From: Aristaeella lactis
Lineage (GTDB): Bacteria > Bacillota > Clostridia > Christensenellales > Aristaeellaceae
DNA length: 64,000 nucleotides
Reading direction: 5' to 3'
Assembly (NCBI RefSeq): GCF_018118585.1
Contig: NZ_CP069421.1
Location: 682,001 to 746,000, forward strand
Part shown: one piece after another, positions 15,934 to 24,761 of the stretch
How the letters are laid out: every line of letters begins with the position of its first letter
How positions within the stretch are numbered: position 1 is the first letter of the stretch
Notes under the pieces: generated by a model
The model's input: the letters and a program-made list of their open reading frames with translations, nothing else
The model's database searches: none
Told to the model about the DNA's origin: nothing
Program-made: the position numbers and the translations under genes

Positions 15934-15994
15934 GCATATACGGGTGAAACCCGAAAGGAAAAATACAGAGGATAAGGAAGGGGAGGGATTCAGG

Positions 15995-16603
15995 TTGAGA
16001 AAACTCGCGGCTGTGATGGCAGCGCTGATTTTCCTTATACTGCCGGCTGCCGGCTGCTGTGAGACCGTTTCAGGCATATCAGACTGGTTCAGCACGCCGA
16101 CCGCAACTCCCTCGCCTGACGCGTTCCGGTTTCGGGACGGAATCCGCTGGGGCATGAACAAACAGCAGGTACAGGCCCTGGAACCAACCCCTATGACGGA
16201 AAGGAATTCGGACGACAACACCCTTTCCATTATGAAGACAAACGGTAAAGTGACTGTCAGTCGGTTCACAGCAGACCTTGTGTTTATGTTCCGGGAGGAC
16301 AGGCTGCTGATGATCACCTACGAGTTCAAAAGCCAGACACTGGCGAATGATTATGCCTATCTTTCAGCGGCGCTCAGTTCACTGTACGGTGAAAAAGCGC
16401 CTGCAGAGCCCATGAAGATCAAGGCACTGATGGACGGGATCAATCCGAATCTGTACAAGACGGAAATGATCCGGGAACCAGGCGTATGGACGACATCCGA
16501 CGGAACAACGGTTTACCTTTACTACTATTCCTCTGACGCGTTTGCAATCATGTATGTATCTCCCGGGCTGGGAAGCCGGGTATACCAGACAAACGGACTG
16601 TGA
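15995..16603 (+). CDS. Putative lipoprotein, unknown function
   Basis: 202 residues from a TTG at 15995 preceded by GGGGAGGG. The N-terminus RKLAAVMAALIFLILPAAGC looks like a lipoprotein signal with Cys at the end of a PAAGC box. After a Thr/Pro/Ser-rich linker (TPTATPSPD) a globular domain follows with RWGMNKQQVQALE, a pattern seen in small secreted clostridial proteins of BamE/SmpA-like look. The stop lies within the stem of a terminator. Last gene of the operon that begins at 12834. Confidence 0.72.
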   Translation: MRKLAAVMAALIFLILPAAGCCETVSGISDWFSTPTATPSPDAFRFRDGIRWGMNKQQVQALEPTPMTERNSDDNTLSIMKTNGKVTVSRFTADLVFMFREDRLLMITYEFKSQTLANDYAYLSAALSSLYGEKAPAEPMKIKALMDGINPNLYKTEMIREPGVWTTSDGTTVYLYYYSSDAFAIMYVSPGLGSRVYQTNGL

Positions 16604-16624
16604 TCTTTCACAGTCCGTTCACAT
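16592..16624 (+). terminator. Intrinsic terminator of the envelope operon
   Basis: Perfect 12-bp stem (16592-16603 with 16608-16619) with a TCTT loop; the lipoprotein stop codon forms the end of the 5' arm. The T-tail is poor (CACATTT), so efficiency is uncertain. Confidence 0.7.
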
Positions 16625-16664
16625 TTCCACACAAAGAATTCACTGAAAAAAGGCATGGAAACTA

Positions 16665-16693
16665 TTGACAAAGAACAGGCTTGGTGTTACATT
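16665..16693 (+). promoter_or_regulatory. Promoter of the hrcA-grpE-dnaK-dnaJ operon
   Basis: TTGACA (16665-16670), 17-base spacer, TACATT (16688-16693) with an upstream TG for an extended -10. The CIRCE operator begins 10 bases after the -10, so HrcA would block transcription at the start site. Confidence 0.85.
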
Positions 16694-16703
16694 ATGCCTG
16701 TGG

Positions 16704-16730
16704 TTAGCACTCGCATGAGTTGAGTGCTAA
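16704..16730 (+). promoter_or_regulatory. CIRCE operator (HrcA binding site)
   Basis: TTAGCACTC - 9 bases - GAGTGCTAA, an exact match to the CIRCE consensus. It lies between the promoter and hrcA, giving the usual autoregulated class I heat-shock circuit in which HrcA, stabilised by GroEL, represses the operon. Confidence 0.98.
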
Positions 16731-16756
16731 CAATGACCCGGAAAGGAGACGGTCAG

Positions 16757-17809
16757 ATGCAGATGGACGAGCGTAAAAGACGGATTTTACGCGCTATCAT
16801 TGACGATTATATCCTGACCGGCGTTCCGGTCGGGTCCCGTACGATCAGCAAGAAATACGAAACAGGCCTGTCTTCCGCCACGATCAGGAACGAGATGAGC
16901 GACCTGGAGGAACTCGGTTTCCTGGACCAGCCCCATGTATCCGCGGGCCGCATTCCATCCGCCAAAGCCTACCGGCTTTATGTGGATTCCCTGCTTCAGG
17001 CCGGTATCATTCCGGATGACAGCGCGGAAAGCGTGCTGGGTCATTTCAGCGGAAGGGTTCACCAGATGGAAGACGTGATCGACCATGCGGCACGGGTCCT
17101 TTCCAGCCTGACCCAGTACACCGCGGTGGTGCTTTCCCCGAAGGGAATGGAACCGCGTCTTCAGACCATCCAGCTTGTGCAGATCTCCATGGGCAGCGCC
17201 CTGGTTGTGATCGTAACCGATCAGGGAGTGATCCGTGACAGCGTCATCCGCATCAGTCCTGATGTGGACGGGGATACGCTGTACGCGATCTCAAGGACAC
17301 TTACCAACGAACTGCGGGGATGCACACTCAGTGAAGCATGCAGGACACTGCCGGAACTGATCCGCCGGATGGAAGGCAATGATGAAGTGCTCCGCGGCCT
17401 GTACGGGTATTTCACCGAAGGTCAGCAGACCCCCATCATCACTCATGTCGCCATCGGAGGCACAAGCAATATGCTGAATTATCCGGAATACAGCGACGTG
17501 GATAAGGCCAGGAGCTTCCTGAGCCTGATGGAAACGCGGGATAAGCTGGCGGAGATCGTGCGCGGAAACGGTGAACTTGCCTTTACGGTCAGGATCGGAC
17601 CTGAAACAGGTGTCCCGGAAATGGCAGACTGTTCCATCGTAACAGCGACCTACTCCACGAGGGGCGGACAGCAGGGCACCATCGGCGTGATCGGGCCGAC
17701 GCGGATGCGCTATTCCAGGGTTATTTCAATCCTGAATATGATGGGGCATCAGCTGACGGATATGTTCACCGGAGAGGATGAAGATCATCCGAAGGATCAT
17801 AAAGGATGA
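16757..17809 (+). CDS. hrcA: Heat-inducible transcription repressor HrcA
   Basis: 350 residues from the ATG at 16757 (AAGGAG 8 bases upstream; an in-frame upstream codon at 16724 lies inside CIRCE). N-terminal winged helix: ERKRRILRAIIDDYI, then VGSRTISKKY, LSSATIRNEMSDLEELG and HVSAGRIPSAKAYRLYVD. The remainder is the GAF-like and dimerisation region, ending GVIGPTRMRYSRVI. It binds the CIRCE site just upstream and represses its own operon. Confidence 0.98.
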   Translation: MQMDERKRRILRAIIDDYILTGVPVGSRTISKKYETGLSSATIRNEMSDLEELGFLDQPHVSAGRIPSAKAYRLYVDSLLQAGIIPDDSAESVLGHFSGRVHQMEDVIDHAARVLSSLTQYTAVVLSPKGMEPRLQTIQLVQISMGSALVVIVTDQGVIRDSVIRISPDVDGDTLYAISRTLTNELRGCTLSEACRTLPELIRRMEGNDEVLRGLYGYFTEGQQTPIITHVAIGGTSNMLNYPEYSDVDKARSFLSLMETRDKLAEIVRGNGELAFTVRIGPETGVPEMADCSIVTATYSTRGGQQGTIGVIGPTRMRYSRVISILNMMGHQLTDMFTGEDEDHPKDHKG

Positions 17810-18402
17810 AAGGCAGAAACATGAGCAAGAAGAAAAACGAAGCATTCGAAACTCCGGATGAGCTGAAGAACGGAAACCCGGAAGAGGAACAGAACATCGA
17901 AGCAGCCGGTGAGGATACTCCGGCGGAGAAAACAGAGAAGGAAGATCCGGTTCAGAAAGCGCTTGATGAAGCAAACGCCAAGGCGGCTGAGTACCTGGCG
18001 CTGGCCCAGCGTGTGCAGGCGGATTTTGAAAACTTCCGAAGACGGAACGAAAGCGTGAGGGCAGATGCCTACGCGGACGGACGTAAGGATACGGCGGCGC
18101 TGATGCTTCCGGTGCTGGACAACCTGGAACGGGCTGTTGAAGCAGCTGCGGGAAGCCATGATGACGCACTGAAAAACGGTGTGGAGATGGTGCTGAAGCA
18201 GATGACGGATGCTTACGGGAAACTGGAAGTGAAACCCATTGACCGGCTCGGTGAAAAGTTCGATCCGAACCTGGAAAACGCGATCCTGCAGGGGACCGCG
18301 GAAGAAGGAGAACCCGGTACAGTATGCCAGGTGCTTCAGAAGGGTTATATGATCGGTGACAAAGTGCTTCGGCACGCAATGGTTAAAGTAGTGCCTGAAT
18401 AA
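17806..18402 (+). CDS. grpE: Nucleotide exchange factor GrpE
   Basis: 198 residues; the first ATG overlaps the hrcA stop (ATGA) and an alternative ATG at 17821 follows a GAAAGG. The first ~45 residues are acidic and disordered, then a long coiled coil (AKAAEYLALAQRVQADFENF) and the GrpE signature region (MLPVLDNLERAVE, VEMVLKQM, LGEKFDPNLENAI, VLQKGYMIGDKVLRHAMVKV). It releases ADP from DnaK. Confidence 0.97.
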   Translation: MKGRNMSKKKNEAFETPDELKNGNPEEEQNIEAAGEDTPAEKTEKEDPVQKALDEANAKAAEYLALAQRVQADFENFRRRNESVRADAYADGRKDTAALMLPVLDNLERAVEAAAGSHDDALKNGVEMVLKQMTDAYGKLEVKPIDRLGEKFDPNLENAILQGTAEEGEPGTVCQVLQKGYMIGDKVLRHAMVKVVPE

Positions 18403-18456
18403 CGCATATGCGTTTTCGGAAATAAAAATGCTGTCAATCCTACAGGATGAAGATAA

Positions 18457-20298
<1,842 letters not shown>

Positions 20299-20327
20299 AA
20301 CAATCCCCGGAAAGAGATCTCTGGCAG

Positions 20328-20364
20328 GCAAGCCCGCCCCCGGCAAGAGGGGTGGGCTTGCTTT
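20328..20364 (+). terminator. Intercistronic hairpin between dnaK and dnaJ
   Basis: 13-bp GC-rich stem (20328-20340 with 20349-20361, one G-T pair) and an 8-base loop, followed by only TTT. Likely a partial terminator or RNA-stability element that keeps dnaK expression above dnaJ. Confidence 0.6.
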
Positions 20365-20387
20365 GAGGAAGAAGGTGAGAAGGCTTT

Positions 20388-21506
20388 ATGGCGAATAAGC
20401 GGGACTATTATGAGGTGCTTGGCGTCTCCAAAAACGCGACGGACGACGAGATTAAACGTGCTTATCGTAAAAAAGCCAAAGAATGCCATCCGGACCTTCA
20501 TCCGGATGACAAGGAAGCAGTGGAACGCTTCAAGGAACTGAACGAAGCCAATGAAGTGCTTTCGGATGCCGACAAGCGGGCCCGGTATGACCGGTACGGG
20601 TTTGAAGATCCGATGGCCGGTATGGGCGGCGGAGGCAATCCTTTCGGAGGCGGATTTGACTTCGGAATGGGTGATATCTTTGATCAGCTCTTTAACGGCG
20701 GTATGGGCAGAAGCACCCGGAACCAGGGCCCTGTCCAGGGCAATGATCTCAGGTATGAGCTGAGGATCACCTTTGAGGAAGCGGCCAAAGGCTGCGAGAA
20801 AAGCTTTGAAATATACCGCAATGAACTGTGTGATACCTGTAAGGGAAGCGGCGCCAAACCGGGCACCAGTCCTGTAACCTGTACAAGCTGTAAGGGTACC
20901 GGTCAGATCCGCCAGAGCGGCGGCTGGATGACAACAGTCAGAACCTGCCCCGTATGCGGCGGTACCGGCAAGATGATCAAAGACAAGTGTTCCTCCTGCG
21001 GCGGTACAGGACGCGTACGGAAAAAACGGACGGTGACCGTAAAGATACCTGCCGGTATTGATCACGGACAGACGATCATCATGAATGCCCAGGGTGAACC
21101 CGGACTTCGTGGCGGCCCGAACGGAGACCTGTATATCGTGGTCAATGTGAAGCCGCACAACCTGTTTAAGCGTGATGGTTATAACCTTCTGCTTGATTTC
21201 CCGATCAGCTTTGCCACGGCAGCCCTGGGCGGAGACGTTCAGGTGCCTACACTGAGCGGCCCGGTCAAATACAGGATTCCGGAAGGCACACAGCCCGGAA
21301 CGGAATTCAGGATCAAAGGCGCGGGCATACAGCAGCTGAGGGGCAGCGGAAAGGGCGATCTTCTGCTGCGGGTCAAAGTTGAGATCCCCAGGCGGCTGAC
21401 CAATAAACAGAAGGATCTGCTGCGGGAATTTGACGCGACAACCGGCGACCGTGAATATGAAAACCGGAAGTCTTTCATGGACCGTGTGAAGGAGTTGTTT
21501 CAGTGA
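20388..21506 (+). CDS. dnaJ: Chaperone protein DnaJ (Hsp40, type I)
   Basis: 372 residues after GAAGGTGAGAAGG. J-domain with DYYEVLGVSKNATDDEIKRA and the HPD tripeptide (ECHPDLHPDD); Gly/Phe-rich region (GGGGNPFGGGFDFGMGD); four C-x-x-C-x-G-x-G zinc repeats (CDTCKGSG, CTSCKGTG, CPVCGGTG, CSSCGGTG); C-terminal client-binding domains. It stimulates DnaK ATPase. The stop lies in the 5' arm of a terminator. Confidence 0.99.
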   Translation: MANKRDYYEVLGVSKNATDDEIKRAYRKKAKECHPDLHPDDKEAVERFKELNEANEVLSDADKRARYDRYGFEDPMAGMGGGGNPFGGGFDFGMGDIFDQLFNGGMGRSTRNQGPVQGNDLRYELRITFEEAAKGCEKSFEIYRNELCDTCKGSGAKPGTSPVTCTSCKGTGQIRQSGGWMTTVRTCPVCGGTGKMIKDKCSSCGGTGRVRKKRTVTVKIPAGIDHGQTIIMNAQGEPGLRGGPNGDLYIVVNVKPHNLFKRDGYNLLLDFPISFATAALGGDVQVPTLSGPVKYRIPEGTQPGTEFRIKGAGIQQLRGSGKGDLLLRVKVEIPRRLTNKQKDLLREFDATTGDREYENRKSFMDRVKELFQ

Positions 21507-21534
21507 TCCCTGATCACTGAAACAACCTCTTTTT
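21494..21534 (+). terminator. Terminator of the dnaK operon
   Basis: Perfect 15-bp stem (21494-21508 with 21512-21526), 3-base loop, then CTCTTTTTTTG. The dnaJ stop is inside the 5' arm. Confidence 0.92.
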
Positions 21535-21583
21535 TTGTTTATAAGAGGAATGGACGCGTCAGGAGGCGCTTTTTCCGTTTTGC

Positions 21584-21612
21584 TTGACGGCGGAATACTG
21601 CACAAGTAAAAT
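21584..21612 (+). promoter_or_regulatory. Promoter for the VanZ-like operon
   Basis: TTGACG (21584-21589), 17-base spacer, TAAAAT (21607-21612), 31 bases before the ATG at 21644. Confidence 0.7.
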
Positions 21613-21643
21613 GGTAAGGCAAAAGCGAAAGGAAGGTACCCGG

Positions 21644-22168
21644 ATGACAGGAACCGTTTGGCAGAAAACCTGGGTCAGGCTGCTGACAACCATTCTGACA
21701 ATTGGTATTATGACGATGATATTCGCTTTTTCCATGGAGAACGCTGAACAGTCCGATCTGAGGAGCGGAGCGTTTTCCAGAACGGTGATCAGTATTCTTC
21801 ATCCTGATTATGAACAGATGGAAACGGTACAGCAGAAAGAATTATATGACAGTATTCAGCACGCGGTTCGAAAAACCGCTCATTTTACCGAGTATCTGCT
21901 GCTGGGCTTCATGCTCAGGCTGTGCCTGGAAAGCTGGTTCGGCAGCCGGATGAAAAAGCTTTCACCGCTGGCGCTGATCGGGTTTGGAGCTGGTACTGCC
22001 TATGCCTGCAGTGATGAGATGCATCAGCTGGCCATAGAGGGAAGAAGCGGACAATGGACTGACGTGCTTGTGGACGGAAGCGGGGTGCTGGCCGGCGTTA
22101 TGCTGGCGACACTGCTGATTCGCAGGATGAACCGGAAGGACGCACTGAGGAAGACAGCGGAGGCGTAA
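21644..22168 (+). CDS. VanZ family membrane protein
   Basis: 174 residues from the ATG at 21644 (AAAGGAAGG upstream). About four membrane helices with the VanZ pattern: an early FAFSMENAEQS, then RKTAHFTEYLLLGFML, and the ACSDEMHQLAIEGRSGQWTD loop leading to a DVLVDGSGVLAG helix. VanZ proteins give low-level teicoplanin resistance in some contexts, but most chromosomal copies have no known role. Starts an operon with a small membrane protein and a cysteine desulfurase. Confidence 0.9.
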   Translation: MTGTVWQKTWVRLLTTILTIGIMTMIFAFSMENAEQSDLRSGAFSRTVISILHPDYEQMETVQQKELYDSIQHAVRKTAHFTEYLLLGFMLRLCLESWFGSRMKKLSPLALIGFGAGTAYACSDEMHQLAIEGRSGQWTDVLVDGSGVLAGVMLATLLIRRMNRKDALRKTAEA

Positions 22169-22169
22169 G

Positions 22170-22472
22170 ATGGCATATTTCAAAAACAATGAACCCTATT
22201 CTGAAGAGCCCTATGAGGAAGAAGAGGACGCTGAAGAATACGATGACGGGTTTGATGAGCTGACGCAGGAAGATGAACCGGAACTGACGGAAGAAGAGAT
22301 GGAGGAACGCAAGGAAAACCATTTCAGGCTGGCTGTCGGTGCCGGGAATCTTGTGGCTGTGATCGGCGGCGCCGTGCTGATCCTGCTGCTTTTAACCATG
22401 ATATTCAGCATGGCTTACTACGTGATCAATGATATGAACAGGAATTTTTCACTGTTCAGCACGAATTTCTGA
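22170..22472 (+). CDS. Small acidic single-pass membrane protein
   Basis: 100 residues. The first ~50 residues are almost entirely Glu, Asp, Tyr and Pro (EEPYEEEEDAEEYDDG), followed by one hydrophobic helix (NLVAVIGGAVLILLLLTMIF) and a short tail. It starts 1 base after the VanZ stop and ends 1 base before the cysteine desulfurase. No family recognised. Confidence 0.75.
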   Translation: MAYFKNNEPYSEEPYEEEEDAEEYDDGFDELTQEDEPELTEEEMEERKENHFRLAVGAGNLVAVIGGAVLILLLLTMIFSMAYYVINDMNRNFSLFSTNF

Positions 22473-22473
22473 T

Positions 22474-23628
22474 ATGAAGAAGTACATTTACCTGGATCAT
22501 GCGGCAACAACACCTGTCAGCCCTGCGGTGCTGGAGGTTATGCTGCCCTTTTTTTCTGAATATTCCGGAAATGCTTCGGCCGTGTATGCCGCAGGCAGGG
22601 AAGCAAGAAAAGCCGTGGAAAAGGCCAGGAAACAGGTGGCTGCGGCGATCGGTGCGGAACCGAGGGAGATCCTCTTTACATCCGGAGGAAGTGAAAGCGA
22701 TAACCTTGCGCTGAAAGGAACAGCCTTTGCGCTGAAGGACAGAGGAACACACATAATCACGACAGCCATCGAGCATCCGGCAGTGCTGAACACCTGCAGA
22801 TGGCTTGAAAAACAGGGCTTTGAAGTGACCTATGTACAGCCTGACAGCAGGGGATGGATCAGCCCTGAAAAAGTCATGAGCGCGGTCCGGAATAATACTG
22901 TGCTGATCAGCGTGATGACTGCCAACAATGAGATCGGAACCATTGAACCTGTTGCTGAAATCGGCAGGTCTGCACATGAAAAGGGGATCCTGTTCCATAC
23001 AGATGCTGTACAGGCGGTCGGATCCATTCCGGTCAGCGTGAATGAATGGAACGCGGACCTTCTGAGCCTCAGCGCACATAAGTTTTACGGTCCCAAGGGG
23101 ATCGGCGCGCTGTTTATCCGGCGGGGGACCAGGATCGACAACCTCATTCACGGCGGAGAACAGGAAAGGGGCCTGCGGGCAGGCACCGAAAATGTTCCCT
23201 GTATTGCGGGCCTTGGCAAGGCAATCGAAGAAGCTGTGAACCATATGGATGAAAATGCCCGCAAAGCCGCTTCCCTGCGTGACAGGCTGGCGGACGGAAT
23301 CCTGCGGAATATTCCCGGTGTATCGATCAACGGACCTGAAGAAAACCGTCTGCCGAATAACTGCAGCATGCGATTTGAAAGGATCGACGGGGAAGCTCTG
23401 CTGCTTCGTCTTGATCTTGCGGGAATCGCCGCGTCCAGCGGCAGTGCCTGTACCTCCGGAAGCCAGGAAATCAGCCATGTGCTGCGGGCTGTCGGACTGA
23501 CTGAAGAGGAAGCCCGGAGCAGCCTGCGGCTGACCACAGGTCCTGACAATACGGAAGCGGAAATTGACACAGCGGTACAGACGATCAGCGATATCGTGAA
23601 GGACCTTCGTTCCCTGTATCACGGCTGA
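22474..23628 (+). CDS. Cysteine desulfurase (NifS/IscS family)
   Basis: 384 residues, class V aminotransferase fold. YLDHAATTP at the N-terminus, TSGGSESDN for phosphate binding, the PLP lysine K203 in SAHKFYGPKG, and the catalytic C326 in SSGSACTSGSQEISHVL. The short SxxC loop with the following histidine region fits the group I (NifS/IscS) type. It supplies sulfur for Fe-S clusters or tRNA thiolation; no iscU or mnmA lies next to it here, so its partner is unknown. Confidence 0.95.
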   Translation: MKKYIYLDHAATTPVSPAVLEVMLPFFSEYSGNASAVYAAGREARKAVEKARKQVAAAIGAEPREILFTSGGSESDNLALKGTAFALKDRGTHIITTAIEHPAVLNTCRWLEKQGFEVTYVQPDSRGWISPEKVMSAVRNNTVLISVMTANNEIGTIEPVAEIGRSAHEKGILFHTDAVQAVGSIPVSVNEWNADLLSLSAHKFYGPKGIGALFIRRGTRIDNLIHGGEQERGLRAGTENVPCIAGLGKAIEEAVNHMDENARKAASLRDRLADGILRNIPGVSINGPEENRLPNNCSMRFERIDGEALLLRLDLAGIAASSGSACTSGSQEISHVLRAVGLTEEEARSSLRLTTGPDNTEAEIDTAVQTISDIVKDLRSLYHG

Positions 23629-23726
23629 AACGAAAACACGAAAAAGACATAAAGGATGAAAGAATCTGTTGTATCATATCTGCAATGGATTCTTTTTTTA
23701 CTTTACTACAGGAGGATTATACACAA

Positions 23727-24671
23727 ATGAAGAAACTGATTGCGCTGCTGCTGAGCCTGATGATGGTTCTGTCCGTGACTGCCGCACTGGCAGACGGGCT
23801 GACCTTTACAACCGGCGGAACAGCCGGTACCTATTACGCTTACGGCAATGTGCTGGCCCAGTATGTTGCCGGTAATTCCGACGTGGCCATGACCGCTGTT
23901 GCCGGCAACGGATCTGCTGACAACATCGACAAGCTTGATATGGAAGTTGCCCAGCTGGGTTTCGTGCAAAATGACGTTGCCTACTATGCCTACAACGGCA
24001 TCCGGATTTACGAAGGCGATCCTGTGGACTCCTTCACGGCCATTGCTGCCCTGTATACCGAGACCGTTCAGCTGATCACCTGCAACCCAGACATCAAGAG
24101 CGTGGCGGACCTGAAGGGCAAGAACGTTTCCATCGGTTCCCAGGGTTCCGGCGTGTATTTCAACGCCATCGACTTCCTGAATGCCTATGATATGACAGAA
24201 GCCGATATCACCCCCACCTACCAGAGCTTCGGTGATTCCGCAGAAGCCCTGAAGGACGGCAAGATTGACGCTGCCTTTGTTGTTGCCGGCGCTCCGACCC
24301 CTGCCGTGACGGACCTGGCCACCAGCAAGGATATGTACCTGATCTCCCTGGACGATGAGCATGTCGCGAAACTGCAGGAGATCTCCGGTGCCTACACCAA
24401 GAGCATCATCGCTGCCGGCACCTATGCCAAGCAGGATACCGATGTGGTCACTGTCGGCGTGAAGGCTACCATCATCGCCAACGGACAGGTGACCGAAGAC
24501 GAAGCCTACACCATCGTGAAGACCATCTTCGAAGGCAAGGACAGCATCGCCCATGACAAAGCCAAGGAACTTGATCTTGAGTATGCTTCCACCTGCGGAC
24601 TGCCTTATCATCCGGGCGCCGCGAAGTACTTTGCGGAACAGGGCATCACTGTGGATGTCGTCAATCCCTGA
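23727..24671 (+). CDS. TAXI-family TRAP transporter solute-binding protein
   Basis: 314 residues from the ATG at 23727 with AGGAGG 11 bases before it. The signal peptide KKLIALLLSLMMVLSV ends near ALAADG-type cleavage (ALA-DG); no lipobox Cys. Mature protein begins LTFTTGGTAGTYYAYGN, the TAXI (TRAP-associated extracytoplasmic immunogenic) hallmark, with later GSQGSGVYFNA and PYHPGAAKYF. It captures a small organic acid or amino acid outside the membrane. Separated from its permease by a terminator. Confidence 0.95.
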   Translation: MKKLIALLLSLMMVLSVTAALADGLTFTTGGTAGTYYAYGNVLAQYVAGNSDVAMTAVAGNGSADNIDKLDMEVAQLGFVQNDVAYYAYNGIRIYEGDPVDSFTAIAALYTETVQLITCNPDIKSVADLKGKNVSIGSQGSGVYFNAIDFLNAYDMTEADITPTYQSFGDSAEALKDGKIDAAFVVAGAPTPAVTDLATSKDMYLISLDDEHVAKLQEISGAYTKSIIAAGTYAKQDTDVVTVGVKATIIANGQVTEDEAYTIVKTIFEGKDSIAHDKAKELDLEYASTCGLPYHPGAAKYFAEQGITVDVVNP

Positions 24672-24685
24672 ATTGACATAAACGG

Positions 24686-24728
24686 GGATCCGCATATCTG
24701 AGTCATATGCGGATCCTGTTTTCATTTT
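24686..24728 (+). terminator. Terminator between TRAP binding protein and permease
   Basis: Perfect 12-bp stem GGATCCGCATAT / ATATGCGGATCC (24686-24697 with 24705-24716), 7-base loop, then TGTTTTCATTTT. Partial termination here would make binding protein in excess of permease. Confidence 0.85.
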
Positions 24729-24761
24729 ACTGGTATTGTTTTGCCGAGGGAGCGTTTTTTT

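Noticed and set aside
18401-18414. AACGCATATGCGTT palindrome at the end of grpE
   Set aside because: Short with no T-run beyond four bases; too weak to call a terminator or operator.
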